In this document: in pieces, positions 1 through 5,053 of the stretch
How the letters are laid out: each line of letters begins with the position of its first letter
Position numbering within the stretch: position 1 is the stretch's first letter
DNA from: SZUA-430 sp041477875
GTDB lineage: Bacteria; Pseudomonadota; Alphaproteobacteria; Micropepsales; Micropepsaceae
Assembly: GCA_041477875.1 (NCBI GenBank)
Contig: JBGOVA010000253.1
Coordinates: 1 to 5,319 of the forward strand
Reading direction: 5' to 3'
DNA length: 5,319 nucleotides
The notes under the pieces: generated by a model
Seen by the model: the letters and a program-made list of their open reading frames with translations, nothing else
What the model was told of the DNA's origin: nothing
Database searches by the model: none
Made by a program: the position numbers and the translations under genes

Positions 1-559
1 CCAGCCCCAATTCGTGCGCCGTCTTCGCGTCGTAGACTTCGGCGAGCATCGTCATCTTCAACGCGCGATCGAGCCCCATCGCGCGCGGAAACAGCCACGC
101 CCCGCCTTCGTCGGGCAGCAGGCCGAACTTGCCCGACGTATCGCCCAGCCGCGCCGTATCCGCCGCGATGCGGAAATCGCACGCCAGCGCCAAGGTCAAA
201 CCGCCCGCCACCGCCGGCCCGTTGATCATCGCGATCACCGGCTTGTCCAAGCGATGCAGCGTCTGGATCACGCGATGCATTCCGTCGCGCATCTCGCGCG
301 CGTGGCCAAGCTGCGCCTTCATCAACCCGTCGTGCGCGTCGTCGGCGCCGGAGACATCGCCGCCCGCGCAGAACCCGCGTCCTTCGCCCGTCAAAATCAG
401 CACGCGAAACGCATCGTCGCGCAGATAGTCCTCGAGCGCCTGCACAAGCTCCTCGCACATGCGCGTCGTGTAGGCGTTCATCTGCTTGGAGCGCACCAGG
501 GTGATCCGGGCGATCCCGGCCTCGACGCGGCTGAATCGGATGTCGTGCAATTCGCTCAT
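1..559 (-). CDS. Enoyl-CoA hydratase/isomerase family protein, PaaG-type active site (partial, C-terminus outside window)
   Basis: This is the 5' part of a crotonase-fold gene reading leftward; 186 residues are visible and the rest lies beyond base 1. The protein starts MSELHDIRFSRVEAG. The ATG (559-557) is preceded by a good ribosome site, AAAGAGG (minus strand of 566-572), six bases away. The two oxyanion-hole segments are clear: RGFCAGGD at residues 61-68 and NGPAVAGG at 113-120. The two catalytic glutamates of rat-type enoyl-CoA hydratase (E144, E164) align with Thr122 and Ser142, so classical hydration is unlikely. In GLLPDEGG, Asp150 falls at the position of the catalytic aspartate of PaaG isomerases. 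A cytosolic acyl-CoA isomerase or related role is inferred; the substrate is unknown. It is divergent from a second family member. Confidence 0.9.
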   Translation of the reverse strand, partial: MSELHDIRFSRVEAGIARITLVRSKQMNAYTTRMCEELVQALEDYLRDDAFRVLILTGEGRGFCAGGDVSGADDAHDGLMKAQLGHAREMRDGMHRVIQTLHRLDKPVIAMINGPAVAGGLTLALACDFRIAADTARLGDTSGKFGLLPDEGGAWLFPRAMGLDRALKMTMLAEVYDAKTAHELGL

Positions 560-625
560 GGCGTGCCTCTTTGGTCTCAAGCCCTCTTCGCGCTAGTCTA
601 GACCAAAGCCACTGGGAGAACGCCC
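560..625. promoter_or_regulatory. Divergent intergenic region with a 9-bp inverted repeat, candidate operator
   Basis: This 66-bp gap must hold the 5' signals of both crotonase-family genes. It contains a perfect dyad, CTTTGGTCT at 569-577 and AGACCAAAG at 600-608, separated by 22 bp, so the centres are 31 bp apart, roughly three helical turns. The left half overlaps the ribosome site of the minus-strand gene. The half-sites contain TGGTC/GACCA, which resembles half-sites of GntR/FadR-type acyl-CoA-responsive repressors, but those normally abut; binding here is only inference. I could not assign -35 and -10 boxes with confidence. Confidence 0.4.
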
Positions 626-1489
626 ATGAATACGACTCAAAGTACGACGTACGAAGATATCCTCTACGACGTGAAGGACCGCATCGCCCTCATCACCCTG
701 AACCGCCCGGAGAAGCTCAACGCCTGGACCGCCGCGATGCAGTCGAGCATCAAGCGCGCGATCATGGCGGCGGCAAAGGACGACAACGTCCGCGTCATCG
801 TCGTCACCGGCGCCGGCCGCGGTTTCTGCGCCGGCGCCGACATGGGCAACCTTCAGCAGATACGTCCCGGCAAATGGGACGAACGGGAACTCGCGCGCGC
901 CGACCGCGAAATTACCGTGGTAACCAATGCCGATCTCGGCCCCGACGTCAGCGGCCACTACGGCGGGCGCTTCGGCTATCTGATGTCGGTGAGAAAGCCG
1001 ATTATCGCGGCCATCAACGGCCCCTGCGCCGGCATCGGCCTCGTCTTCACGCTCTACTGCGATCTGCGCTTCGCCGGCTCCGACGCAAAATTCACCACCG
1101 CCTTTGCGCAGCGCGGCTTGATCGCCGAGCACGGCATCTCCTGGCTCTTGCCGCGCATCACCGGGACCTCGCACGCGCTCGATCTTTTGTTCTCCGCGCG
1201 CAAATTCGGCGCGCAGGAGGCGGAGCGCATCAATCTCGTCAATCGCACCTTCCCGCAAGAGACGTTTCTGCCCGCCGTAATGGATTACGCGCGCCTCCTC
1301 GCCGACACGGTTTCGCCGCGCGCCATGGCCGTGATGAAAGCGCAAGTGTGGAAAGCGCTCTATCAGGATCTGAACGACGCGGTCGCGATCGGCGACGCCG
1401 AAATGCAAAAGAGCTTCGCCACCGAAGACTTCAAGGAAGGTGTCGCCCACTTCGTCGAAAAACGCGCCGCCAGATTCACGGGCCGCTGA
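626..1489 (+). CDS. Enoyl-CoA hydratase/isomerase family protein, PaaG-type active site
   Basis: A complete 287-residue crotonase-fold protein, slightly longer than the usual ~260 because of an insertion around residues 75-118. The ATG has GGGAG (614-618) seven bases upstream. The N-terminal ITLNRPEKLNAW (23-34) and the oxyanion-hole segments RGFCAGAD (65-72) and NGPCAGIG (131-138) place it in the family, as does the C-terminal EGVAHFVEKRAARFTGR. The hydratase glutamates are replaced by Val140 and Phe160. In GLIAEHG, Glu168 aligns with the catalytic aspartate of PaaG isomerases and of 4-chlorobenzoyl-CoA dehalogenase, so isomerase-type chemistry on an acyl-CoA is more likely than hydration. 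It probably acts in the cytosol in fatty-acid or aromatic-acid breakdown. It is paralogous to its divergent neighbour but has an Ala-Glu in place of that protein's Pro-Asp at the acid position. A palindromic repeat follows 21 bp downstream. Confidence 0.92.
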   Translation: MNTTQSTTYEDILYDVKDRIALITLNRPEKLNAWTAAMQSSIKRAIMAAAKDDNVRVIVVTGAGRGFCAGADMGNLQQIRPGKWDERELARADREITVVTNADLGPDVSGHYGGRFGYLMSVRKPIIAAINGPCAGIGLVFTLYCDLRFAGSDAKFTTAFAQRGLIAEHGISWLLPRITGTSHALDLLFSARKFGAQEAERINLVNRTFPQETFLPAVMDYARLLADTVSPRAMAVMKAQVWKALYQDLNDAVAIGDAEMQKSFATEDFKEGVAHFVEKRAARFTGR

Positions 1490-1510
1490 TTTCGCACATC
1501 GCAAAAATTA

Positions 1511-1668
1511 TCGTCATGGCCGGCCCCCGAGCCGGCCACCCAGCGCGCGCACGTCCGTGCGCGAGAGACTCTCTGAATCGCAAGCAAGTTGGCCGGGTGG
1601 CGAGAGAGTCTCTTGCCTGCGCCGCCGCGCGGCCACTGGGTGGCCGGCTCGGGGGCCGGCCATGACGA
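1511..1668. repeat. Palindromic intergenic repeat, copy 1 (33-bp perfect terminal inverted repeats)
   Basis: The terminal arms, 1511-1543 and 1636-1668, are perfect reverse complements over 33 bp. The element reads from TCGTCATGGCCGG to CCGGCCATGACGA. Each arm is also a hairpin: in the left arm TGGCCGGC (1517-1524) pairs with GCCGGCCA (1531-1538), and the right arm does the same at 1641-1648 and 1655-1662. A further 11-bp inverted repeat lies inside, 1564-1574 with 1603-1613. The left flank carries AAAAA (1503-1507) and the right flank TTTTT (1670-1674), so the arms could act as terminators for transcription from either side. It has no coding capacity and resembles a non-autonomous or REP-derived element. 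Copy 2 lies at 4332-4511. Confidence 0.85.
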
Positions 1669-1669
1669 G

Positions 1670-1767
1670 TTTTTAGGTGTGCTGAATATTGTCGCCATCA
1701 TCTCGTCTTCAATTCGCCACATTGAGGCGGCGCCATGCTTGCCGTGCGAAAAGGGGAGTGCTTCGCA
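1670..1767. other. Intergenic stretch after repeat copy 1, no confident promoter
   Basis: The interval between the repeat and the small membrane-protein gene holds the T5 run next to the repeat and an A/T-richer patch around 1682-1692, but no -35/-10 pair with proper spacing that I can defend. An upstream in-frame ATG at 1735 exists, but the purine-rich ribosome site GGGGAG (1753-1758) clearly serves the ATG at 1768. Confidence 0.4.
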
Positions 1768-2145
1768 ATGACCTGGCTCTTGTTCCTGATCTACCTGGCC
1801 TATGAGGGCTATCAGAAATACGCCGCCGTCCCTCCGACCAGCGTCGATCAGCCCTACGTCATGAACTCGCTCACCGTGCTCGCGATCACCGCGGTCGCGC
1901 CCTTCTTCATCTCCTATCTCCTCACCCGCGCGACCCAGCTCACGGGCCGCACGCCCGCGATCCTGATCGGGTTCATTTCCGCGGTGTCGCTGTCGGTCGT
2001 CGGCTATTGGGTTGTCTGGAGATATTTCGGCGGCTTCGGCGATGTGCGCATTCCCGTTGAACAGGCGCTCAGGCTCGGCCTGGTTCCAGGCCTCGCCATG
2101 GGTGTAATCCTCGCCGTGGACAGCATTTTCCGCCGCAGCGCTTGA
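1768..2145 (+). CDS. Small multi-pass membrane protein of unknown function
   Basis: Not recognised. The protein has 125 residues if started at the ATG at 1768, which has GGGGAG (1753-1758) nine bases upstream. An upstream in-frame ATG at 1735 would add eleven residues (MLAVRKGECFA) but has no comparable ribosome site. Hydrophobic segments at about residues 2-13, 34-53, 64-84 and 102-121 predict three or four membrane helices, with short basic ends (RATQ near 54, C-terminal FRRSA) favouring the cytoplasmic side. There are no catalytic motifs or metal ligands. It is flanked by repeats on both sides and is probably transcribed on its own or with the next membrane-protein gene, which starts 195 bp further on. 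The function cannot be inferred. Confidence 0.75.
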   Translation: MTWLLFLIYLAYEGYQKYAAVPPTSVDQPYVMNSLTVLAITAVAPFFISYLLTRATQLTGRTPAILIGFISAVSLSVVGYWVVWRYFGGFGDVRIPVEQALRLGLVPGLAMGVILAVDSIFRRSA

Positions 2146-2164
2146 AACTCATCCGCCTGTGCCT

Positions 2165-2237
2165 GCCCGCCTACGCCAAGGCTCCGGCGCGCCAGGGAGA
2201 CAACACTCGGCCCGCCGTAGCTTTAGCGGAGGGGGCC
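2165..2237. repeat. Inverted pair of 25-bp REP-like units
   Basis: Unit A (2165-2189), read on the minus strand, begins CGCCGGAGCCTTGGCG. Unit B (2213-2237), read on the plus strand, begins CGCCGTAGCTTTAGCG. The two 25-mers agree at about 19 of 25 positions, so they are diverged copies in opposite orientation, separated by 23 bp. The core pattern CGCCG-N-AGC-N-TT-N-GCG-N-AGG is typical of the short repeats scattered between genes in many Alphaproteobacteria. The pair starts 19 bp after the stop of the upstream gene and could fold into a stem in the 3' end of its transcript. Confidence 0.6.
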
Positions 2238-2294
2238 GTCACGACGTGTCGCATCTGCCCGGGCGTAAACTGCCCATTCATCTGGTGTACAGTT

Positions 2295-2325
2295 GAGGGC
2301 GCCTCGAATGAGGGCGCACCTCGAT
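2295..2325 (+). repeat. Imperfect tandem duplication upstream of a membrane-protein gene
   Basis: GAGGGCGCCTCGAAT (2295-2309) is followed directly by GAGGGCGCACCTCGAT (2310-2325), a 15/16-bp unit repeated twice with one extra base. It ends 15 bp before the ATG at 2341, so it lies in the untranslated leader or promoter. It could be a regulatory site or a replication-slippage product; no function is shown. Confidence 0.4.
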
Positions 2326-2340
2326 GGATGGGAGAGGAAA

Positions 2341-2931
2341 ATGTCGGAGCAAACGGAGCAACGGGGCTCTCGCTGGCGGCACTTCTTGTTGATGCTGCCG
2401 TTCTTTTTGATCGGCGTCGCGATCCCGGTCTACTTCTACGGCTTCTCCGGCGATGGTCCGCCGCAAGTGACCACGATGTCGGAGCCTTCCTATTCGCCCG
2501 CACCGCCCTCGGCCACGCCCGACGGCTACACCGCGCCCGGCGATCGTTCATACGAGCAACGGCCGCAGAGGTTCGGCGTCGTGACGTTCGTGCGCGACAT
2601 GTTCGAGCGCACGGTCGACAGCTACGTCTCGCCGAACTTGTCGCCGTTGACGATCAAGCTCGGCACGCTTGCTGTGCTCTTTGTCGCCGGCTTCATCGTC
2701 CTGCGACTTGTCCTGGCACTGGTCAGCGGCGCGCTCGGCAGCTTCTTCACGTTCCTGGTTCACAAGGCGGCCGCCCCGATGTTCATGGGCTTCCTCGCCG
2801 TCGGCTCGACCTGGGGCATTCATCAGACGATCGCGGACCAGTTCGGCATGGCTTGGGCGGCGGCGACCGTCTCGATCACGGCCGCGATCGCGGCGCTCTT
2901 CGCCTTGGCGGGCGTGCGCGTTAGGGGCTGA
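2341..2931 (+). CDS. Membrane protein with proline-rich linker, unknown function
   Basis: Not recognised. It has 196 residues from the ATG at 2341, chosen because GGAGAGG (2331-2337) precedes it closely and the reading begins MSEQTEQRGSRWRH. An in-frame ATG at 2293 would add sixteen residues translated from the tandem duplication and has no ribosome site. The domain order is a basic N-terminus, one helix at about 15-34 (FLLMLPFFLIGVAIPVYF), a Pro/Ser/Tyr-rich hydrophilic stretch at about 38-75, a polar amphipathic stretch at 76-105, then hydrophobic segments at about 106-131, 133-156 and 171-191. The positive-inside rule suggests the N-terminus is cytoplasmic and the proline-rich loop periplasmic. 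It has no enzymatic motif. It ends 196 bp before sucC and is probably not part of the sucC transcript, since a candidate promoter lies between. Confidence 0.8.
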   Translation: MSEQTEQRGSRWRHFLLMLPFFLIGVAIPVYFYGFSGDGPPQVTTMSEPSYSPAPPSATPDGYTAPGDRSYEQRPQRFGVVTFVRDMFERTVDSYVSPNLSPLTIKLGTLAVLFVAGFIVLRLVLALVSGALGSFFTFLVHKAAAPMFMGFLAVGSTWGIHQTIADQFGMAWAAATVSITAAIAALFALAGVRVRG

Positions 2932-2984
2932 AACCGTGCGGGAAACGGCCCGCCGATAACGGCAGGTCGTCGCAGCCGTTCCCG

Positions 2985-3013
2985 TTGCGTGGCCTAGGGG
3001 GCGCCGCTATACC
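2985..3013 (+). promoter_or_regulatory. Candidate housekeeping promoter for sucC
   Basis: TTGCGT (2985-2990) and TATACC (3008-3013) are separated by exactly 17 bp, a good match in form to the sigma-70-type promoters of Alphaproteobacteria, where the -35 TTG is the most conserved part. Transcription would begin near 3020 and leave a leader of about 108 nt before the sucC ATG. This is a pattern match by eye in GC-rich DNA, not a measured start. Confidence 0.45.
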
Positions 3014-3027
3014 AGCGAGCCCAAATC

Positions 3028-3051
3028 AGCCGCCGCCTCGCGCGGCGGTTT
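3028..3051 (+). promoter_or_regulatory. GC-rich hairpin in the sucC leader, possible terminator or attenuator
   Basis: CCGCCGC (3030-3036) pairs with GCGGCGG (3042-3048) around a five-base loop, followed by TTT (3049-3051). If the promoter just upstream is real, this hairpin lies about 10 nt into the sucC leader and could act as a weak attenuator. If not, it may be the terminator of the upstream membrane-protein gene. A second, smaller hairpin, GTCCGC (3064-3069) with GCGGAC (3081-3086), follows. The T tract is short, so strong termination is doubtful. Confidence 0.4.
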
Positions 3052-3127
3052 CCATGACGATGCGTCCGCTTTCTGGGGTGGCGGACCGCTGCGCCCCCGA
3101 ATCCCGAATGCGAATTCAGGTCCACCA

Positions 3128-4294
3128 ATGAACATCCACGAATACCAAGCCAAGTCCGTCTTGAAGGAATTTGGCGTGCCCGTCCCGCGCGGAATTCCGG
3201 CCTTCACGGTCGATGAGGCGGTGAAAGCCGCGAACGACCTCGGCGGTCCGGTCTGGGTCGTCAAAGCGCAAATCCACGCCGGCGGCCGCGGCAAGGGCGG
3301 CGGCGTGAAGGTCGTAAGGTCGGTCGACGCCGTCAAATCCGAGGCGGCCCGTATGCTCGGCATGACCCTCGTCACGCACCAGACCGGCCCGCACGGCCGC
3401 GTCGTGCGCCGCCTCTATGTGGAAGAGGGTTCGCCGATCGCACGCGAACTCTACCTCTCGATCTTGGTCGACCGCGAAACCTCGCGCATCGCCTTCATCG
3501 CCTCGACCGAAGGCGGCATGGATATCGAGAAGGTCGCCCACGACACGCCCGAGAAAATCCTCACGATCTTCGTCGACCCGGCAACCGGCATCCAACCGTT
3601 CCACGGCCGCCGGATCGCGAAGTCGCTGAAGGTCGCGGGCGACACGGCAAAGCAGCTCGGCGCTCTCATCGACAAGCTCTATCGCGCCTTCGTGGCCAAG
3701 GACATGAGCCTGCTCGAGATCAACCCGCTCGTGATCACCGACAAGGGCGACGTCGTCTGCCTCGACGCAAAGATCAACTTCGACGACAACGCGCTCTATC
3801 GCCACAAGGACATCGAAGCGCTCGAAGACCCGAACGAACAGGATCCGGCCGAACTCGAAGCCAAGAAATACGATCTGAACTTCATCAAGCTCGACGGTTC
3901 GATCGGCTGCCTCGTCAACGGCGCGGGCCTCGCCATGGCGACGATGGACATCATCAAGCTCTACGGCTCGTCGCCGGCAAACTTCCTCGACGTCGGCGGC
4001 GGCGCCTCGAAGGAAAAGGTGACGGCCGCCTTCAAGATCATCCTGTCCGACCCCAACGTCAAAGGCATTCTGGTCAACATCTTCGGCGGCATCATGCGCT
4101 GCGACATCATCGCGGAAGGCATCATCGCCGCCGCGAAGGAAACGCACCTCTCGATCCCCTTGGTCGCGCGCCTCTCCGGCACCAACGCCGATCTCGGAAA
4201 GAAAATCCTCGCCGAATCCGGTTTGAAACTCATTCCCGCCGACGACCTGGCGGACGCCGCAGAAAAAATCGTGAAGGCCATCAAAGCCGCGTAG
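3128..4294 (+). CDS. sucC: Succinyl-CoA synthetase (ADP-forming) subunit beta
   Basis: SucC is the nucleotide-binding subunit of succinyl-CoA synthetase, which converts succinyl-CoA and ADP (or GDP) with phosphate to succinate, CoA and ATP (GTP) in the cytosolic TCA cycle. The protein has 388 residues, the same as E. coli SucC, and starts MNIHEYQAKSVLKEFGVPVP. An ATP-grasp domain fills roughly 1-240: Lys46, the glycine-rich AGGRGKGGG loop (51-59), Glu99 and Glu107 match nucleotide-binding positions, and Asn199 (LLEINPL) and Asp213 (LDAKINFDD) match the Mg ligands. The C-terminal CoA-ligase domain carries Asn264 and the GIM of NIFGGIM (321-323), which match substrate-binding positions. The ribosome site is modest: AGG at 3118-3120, seven bases before the ATG. 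The gene is intact. Its usual partner sucD does not follow directly but lies about 760 bp downstream, and mdh, often just upstream of sucC in this class, is absent here. Confidence 0.98.
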   Translation: MNIHEYQAKSVLKEFGVPVPRGIPAFTVDEAVKAANDLGGPVWVVKAQIHAGGRGKGGGVKVVRSVDAVKSEAARMLGMTLVTHQTGPHGRVVRRLYVEEGSPIARELYLSILVDRETSRIAFIASTEGGMDIEKVAHDTPEKILTIFVDPATGIQPFHGRRIAKSLKVAGDTAKQLGALIDKLYRAFVAKDMSLLEINPLVITDKGDVVCLDAKINFDDNALYRHKDIEALEDPNEQDPAELEAKKYDLNFIKLDGSIGCLVNGAGLAMATMDIIKLYGSSPANFLDVGGGASKEKVTAAFKIILSDPNVKGILVNIFGGIMRCDIIAEGIIAAAKETHLSIPLVARLSGTNADLGKKILAESGLKLIPADDLADAAEKIVKAIKAA

Positions 4295-4296
4295 CT

Positions 4297-4312
4297 GAAA
4301 GGTTCAGTCTTG
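4297..4312 (+). promoter_or_regulatory. Orphan ribosome site and TTG codon just after sucC
   Basis: GAAAGG (4297-4302) lies immediately after the sucC stop codon (4292-4294), with a TTG (4310-4312) seven bases further on. The frame stays open through repeat copy 2 into the secreted-protein gene, but the 65 extra residues would be translated repeat. It may be the original ribosome site of sucD, left behind when the intervening DNA arrived. The spacing and position support this, but nothing proves it. Confidence 0.3.
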
Positions 4313-4331
4313 GCTCACCCCATCACCAAAT

Positions 4332-4511
4332 TCGTCATGGCCGGGCTTGACCCGGCCACCCAGCGCGCGCGAAACGCGCAGCAAGATCGAAACACCAAGA
4401 GCACCAAGACGCTCGGGCTGACTCTTGGTGGTCTTGGTGTTTCAAGCTTCTTCTTTTCTGACCGCGCCGCCGCGCGGTACTGGGTGGCCGGGTCAAACCC
4501 GGCCATGACGA
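4332..4511. repeat. Palindromic intergenic repeat, copy 2 (32-bp terminal inverted repeats)
   Basis: The terminal arms 4332-4363 and 4480-4511 are reverse complements at 31 of 32 positions and share the outer TCGTCATGGCCGG and the inner CCGGCCACCCAGCGCGCG of copy 1. Each arm is a hairpin: TGGCCGGG (4338-4345) with CCCGGCCA (4351-4358), and TGGCCGGG (4485-4492) with CCCGGCCA (4498-4505). Compared with copy 1 the base pair nearest the loop is flipped from C-G to G-C in both arms. The central part is unrelated to that of copy 1 and holds a separate long hairpin. The element lies between sucC and sucD, and its right end supplies the likely start codon of the next gene. Confidence 0.85.
4389..4443. 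repeat. Long hairpin nested inside repeat copy 2
   Basis: The arms 4389-4409 and 4423-4443 are reverse complements at 20 of 21 positions around a 13-base loop. Each arm contains two near-direct copies of CACCAAGA (TCTTGGTG on the other side). A pyrimidine-rich stretch with TTCTTCTTTTCT follows (4448-4459). It is less GC-rich than its surroundings. It could be a second element inserted into the loop of the outer repeat, and in RNA it could pause or end transcription between sucC and sucD, though the T-rich stretch begins five bases after the stem rather than directly. Confidence 0.7.
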
Positions 4512-5038
4512 GGCGGGGAAGGCGTATCGCTATCGCCGCACTCGCCTTCGCTTGCGCCGCCACCGCGGCCGGCGCCGCGCCGTTCGACGTCTATCGCGGC
4601 GCCTGTCTCGACACCGGCAACGACCTCGCCAAAGTCCGCGCGCTGGCAAAGGCGCAAAACTGGGCCGCGCTGACGGAGGCCGAACGCGAGCAGCTGTCGC
4701 CCGGCAACGGGCGCGGCGTCGAAGGCTGGGCCATCGTCAAGGACGGTGCCCGCCACCTCGTCTCGATCTCCGGTTCGACGATCGAAGGCGGCATGACCGG
4801 CGACAGCTCCGGCTCGAACGTCGTTTCATGCGGCGTGCTCACGCCCAAGGCAGACGAGAAGGCGGTCGCCAAAACCTACAGCGCCTATCTGAAGCGCCAG
4901 CCCAGCGAAGATCACGTCGAGGGTCTCACGACCTACACCTGGGCGATCCGCGACGCGTCGAACGTCACCTATCATTACCTGGTCAGCGGCACGAACCTGC
5001 CCGGCCTGTCGCTGTCCGTCAGCTCCATCCGAAAATAG
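4505..5038 (+). CDS. Small predicted secreted protein of unknown function, between sucC and sucD
   Basis: It has 177 residues from the ATG at 4505. The N-terminus MTRRGRRIAIAALAFACAA is a typical Sec signal peptide (basic head, hydrophobic core), with a likely cleavage after residue 24 (Ala-Gly-Ala before Ala-Pro-Phe), giving a mature protein of about 153 residues in the periplasm. Two cysteines, Cys34 and Cys109, remain in the mature part and could form a disulfide; there is no lipobox. The segment ACLDTGNDLAKVRALAKAQNW (33-53) resembles the start of small alphaproteobacterial secreted proteins, but I cannot name a family with confidence. The ATG is the end of repeat copy 2, and the place of a ribosome site is occupied by the repeat hairpin. 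An upstream TTG at 4310 is in frame, but the extension would be translated repeat. The stop is 15 bp before sucD, so the two may be co-translated. Confidence 0.72.
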   Translation: MTRRGRRIAIAALAFACAATAAGAAPFDVYRGACLDTGNDLAKVRALAKAQNWAALTEAEREQLSPGNGRGVEGWAIVKDGARHLVSISGSTIEGGMTGDSSGSNVVSCGVLTPKADEKAVAKTYSAYLKRQPSEDHVEGLTTYTWAIRDASNVTYHYLVSGTNLPGLSLSVSSIRK

Positions 5039-5053
5039 GACTTCGCATCCCTC

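Noticed and set aside
593..1504. Long minus-strand open frame (303 residues) opposite the second crotonase gene
   Set aside because: Its translation is Asp/Arg/Ala-rich low-complexity sequence with no family motif. It is the antisense shadow of a gene with clear motifs, as is usual in GC-rich DNA.
571..1665. Plus-strand open frame of 364 residues overlapping the second crotonase gene
   Set aside because: It is an Arg-rich out-of-frame reading of the crotonase gene that continues into the palindromic repeat; the motif-bearing frame starts at 626.
2142..2924. Plus-strand open frame of 260 residues overlapping the second membrane protein
   Set aside because: It begins in REP-like repeat sequence and continues as an Arg-rich out-of-frame reading of the gene at 2341.
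2940..2983. Possible terminator stem GGGAAACGG with CCGTTCCC after the second membrane-protein gene
   Set aside because: The stem needs a bulge, the loop is about 27 bases and no T run follows, so it is not a convincing terminator.
3052..3060. CCATGACGA, identical to the end of the palindromic repeat
   Set aside because: Only nine bases match and no GGCCGG hairpin arm lies next to it, so a third repeat copy or a solo arm cannot be supported.
3116..4147. Long minus-strand open frame (343 residues) opposite sucC
   Set aside because: It lies entirely opposite sucC apart from a few bases, has biased composition and no recognisable domain, so it is an antisense shadow.
4310..4504. N-terminal 65-residue extension of the secreted protein from a TTG start
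   Set aside because: The extension is translated palindromic repeat and would place the signal peptide in the middle of the protein. The ATG at 4505 gives a standard signal peptide, although the extension has the better ribosome site.
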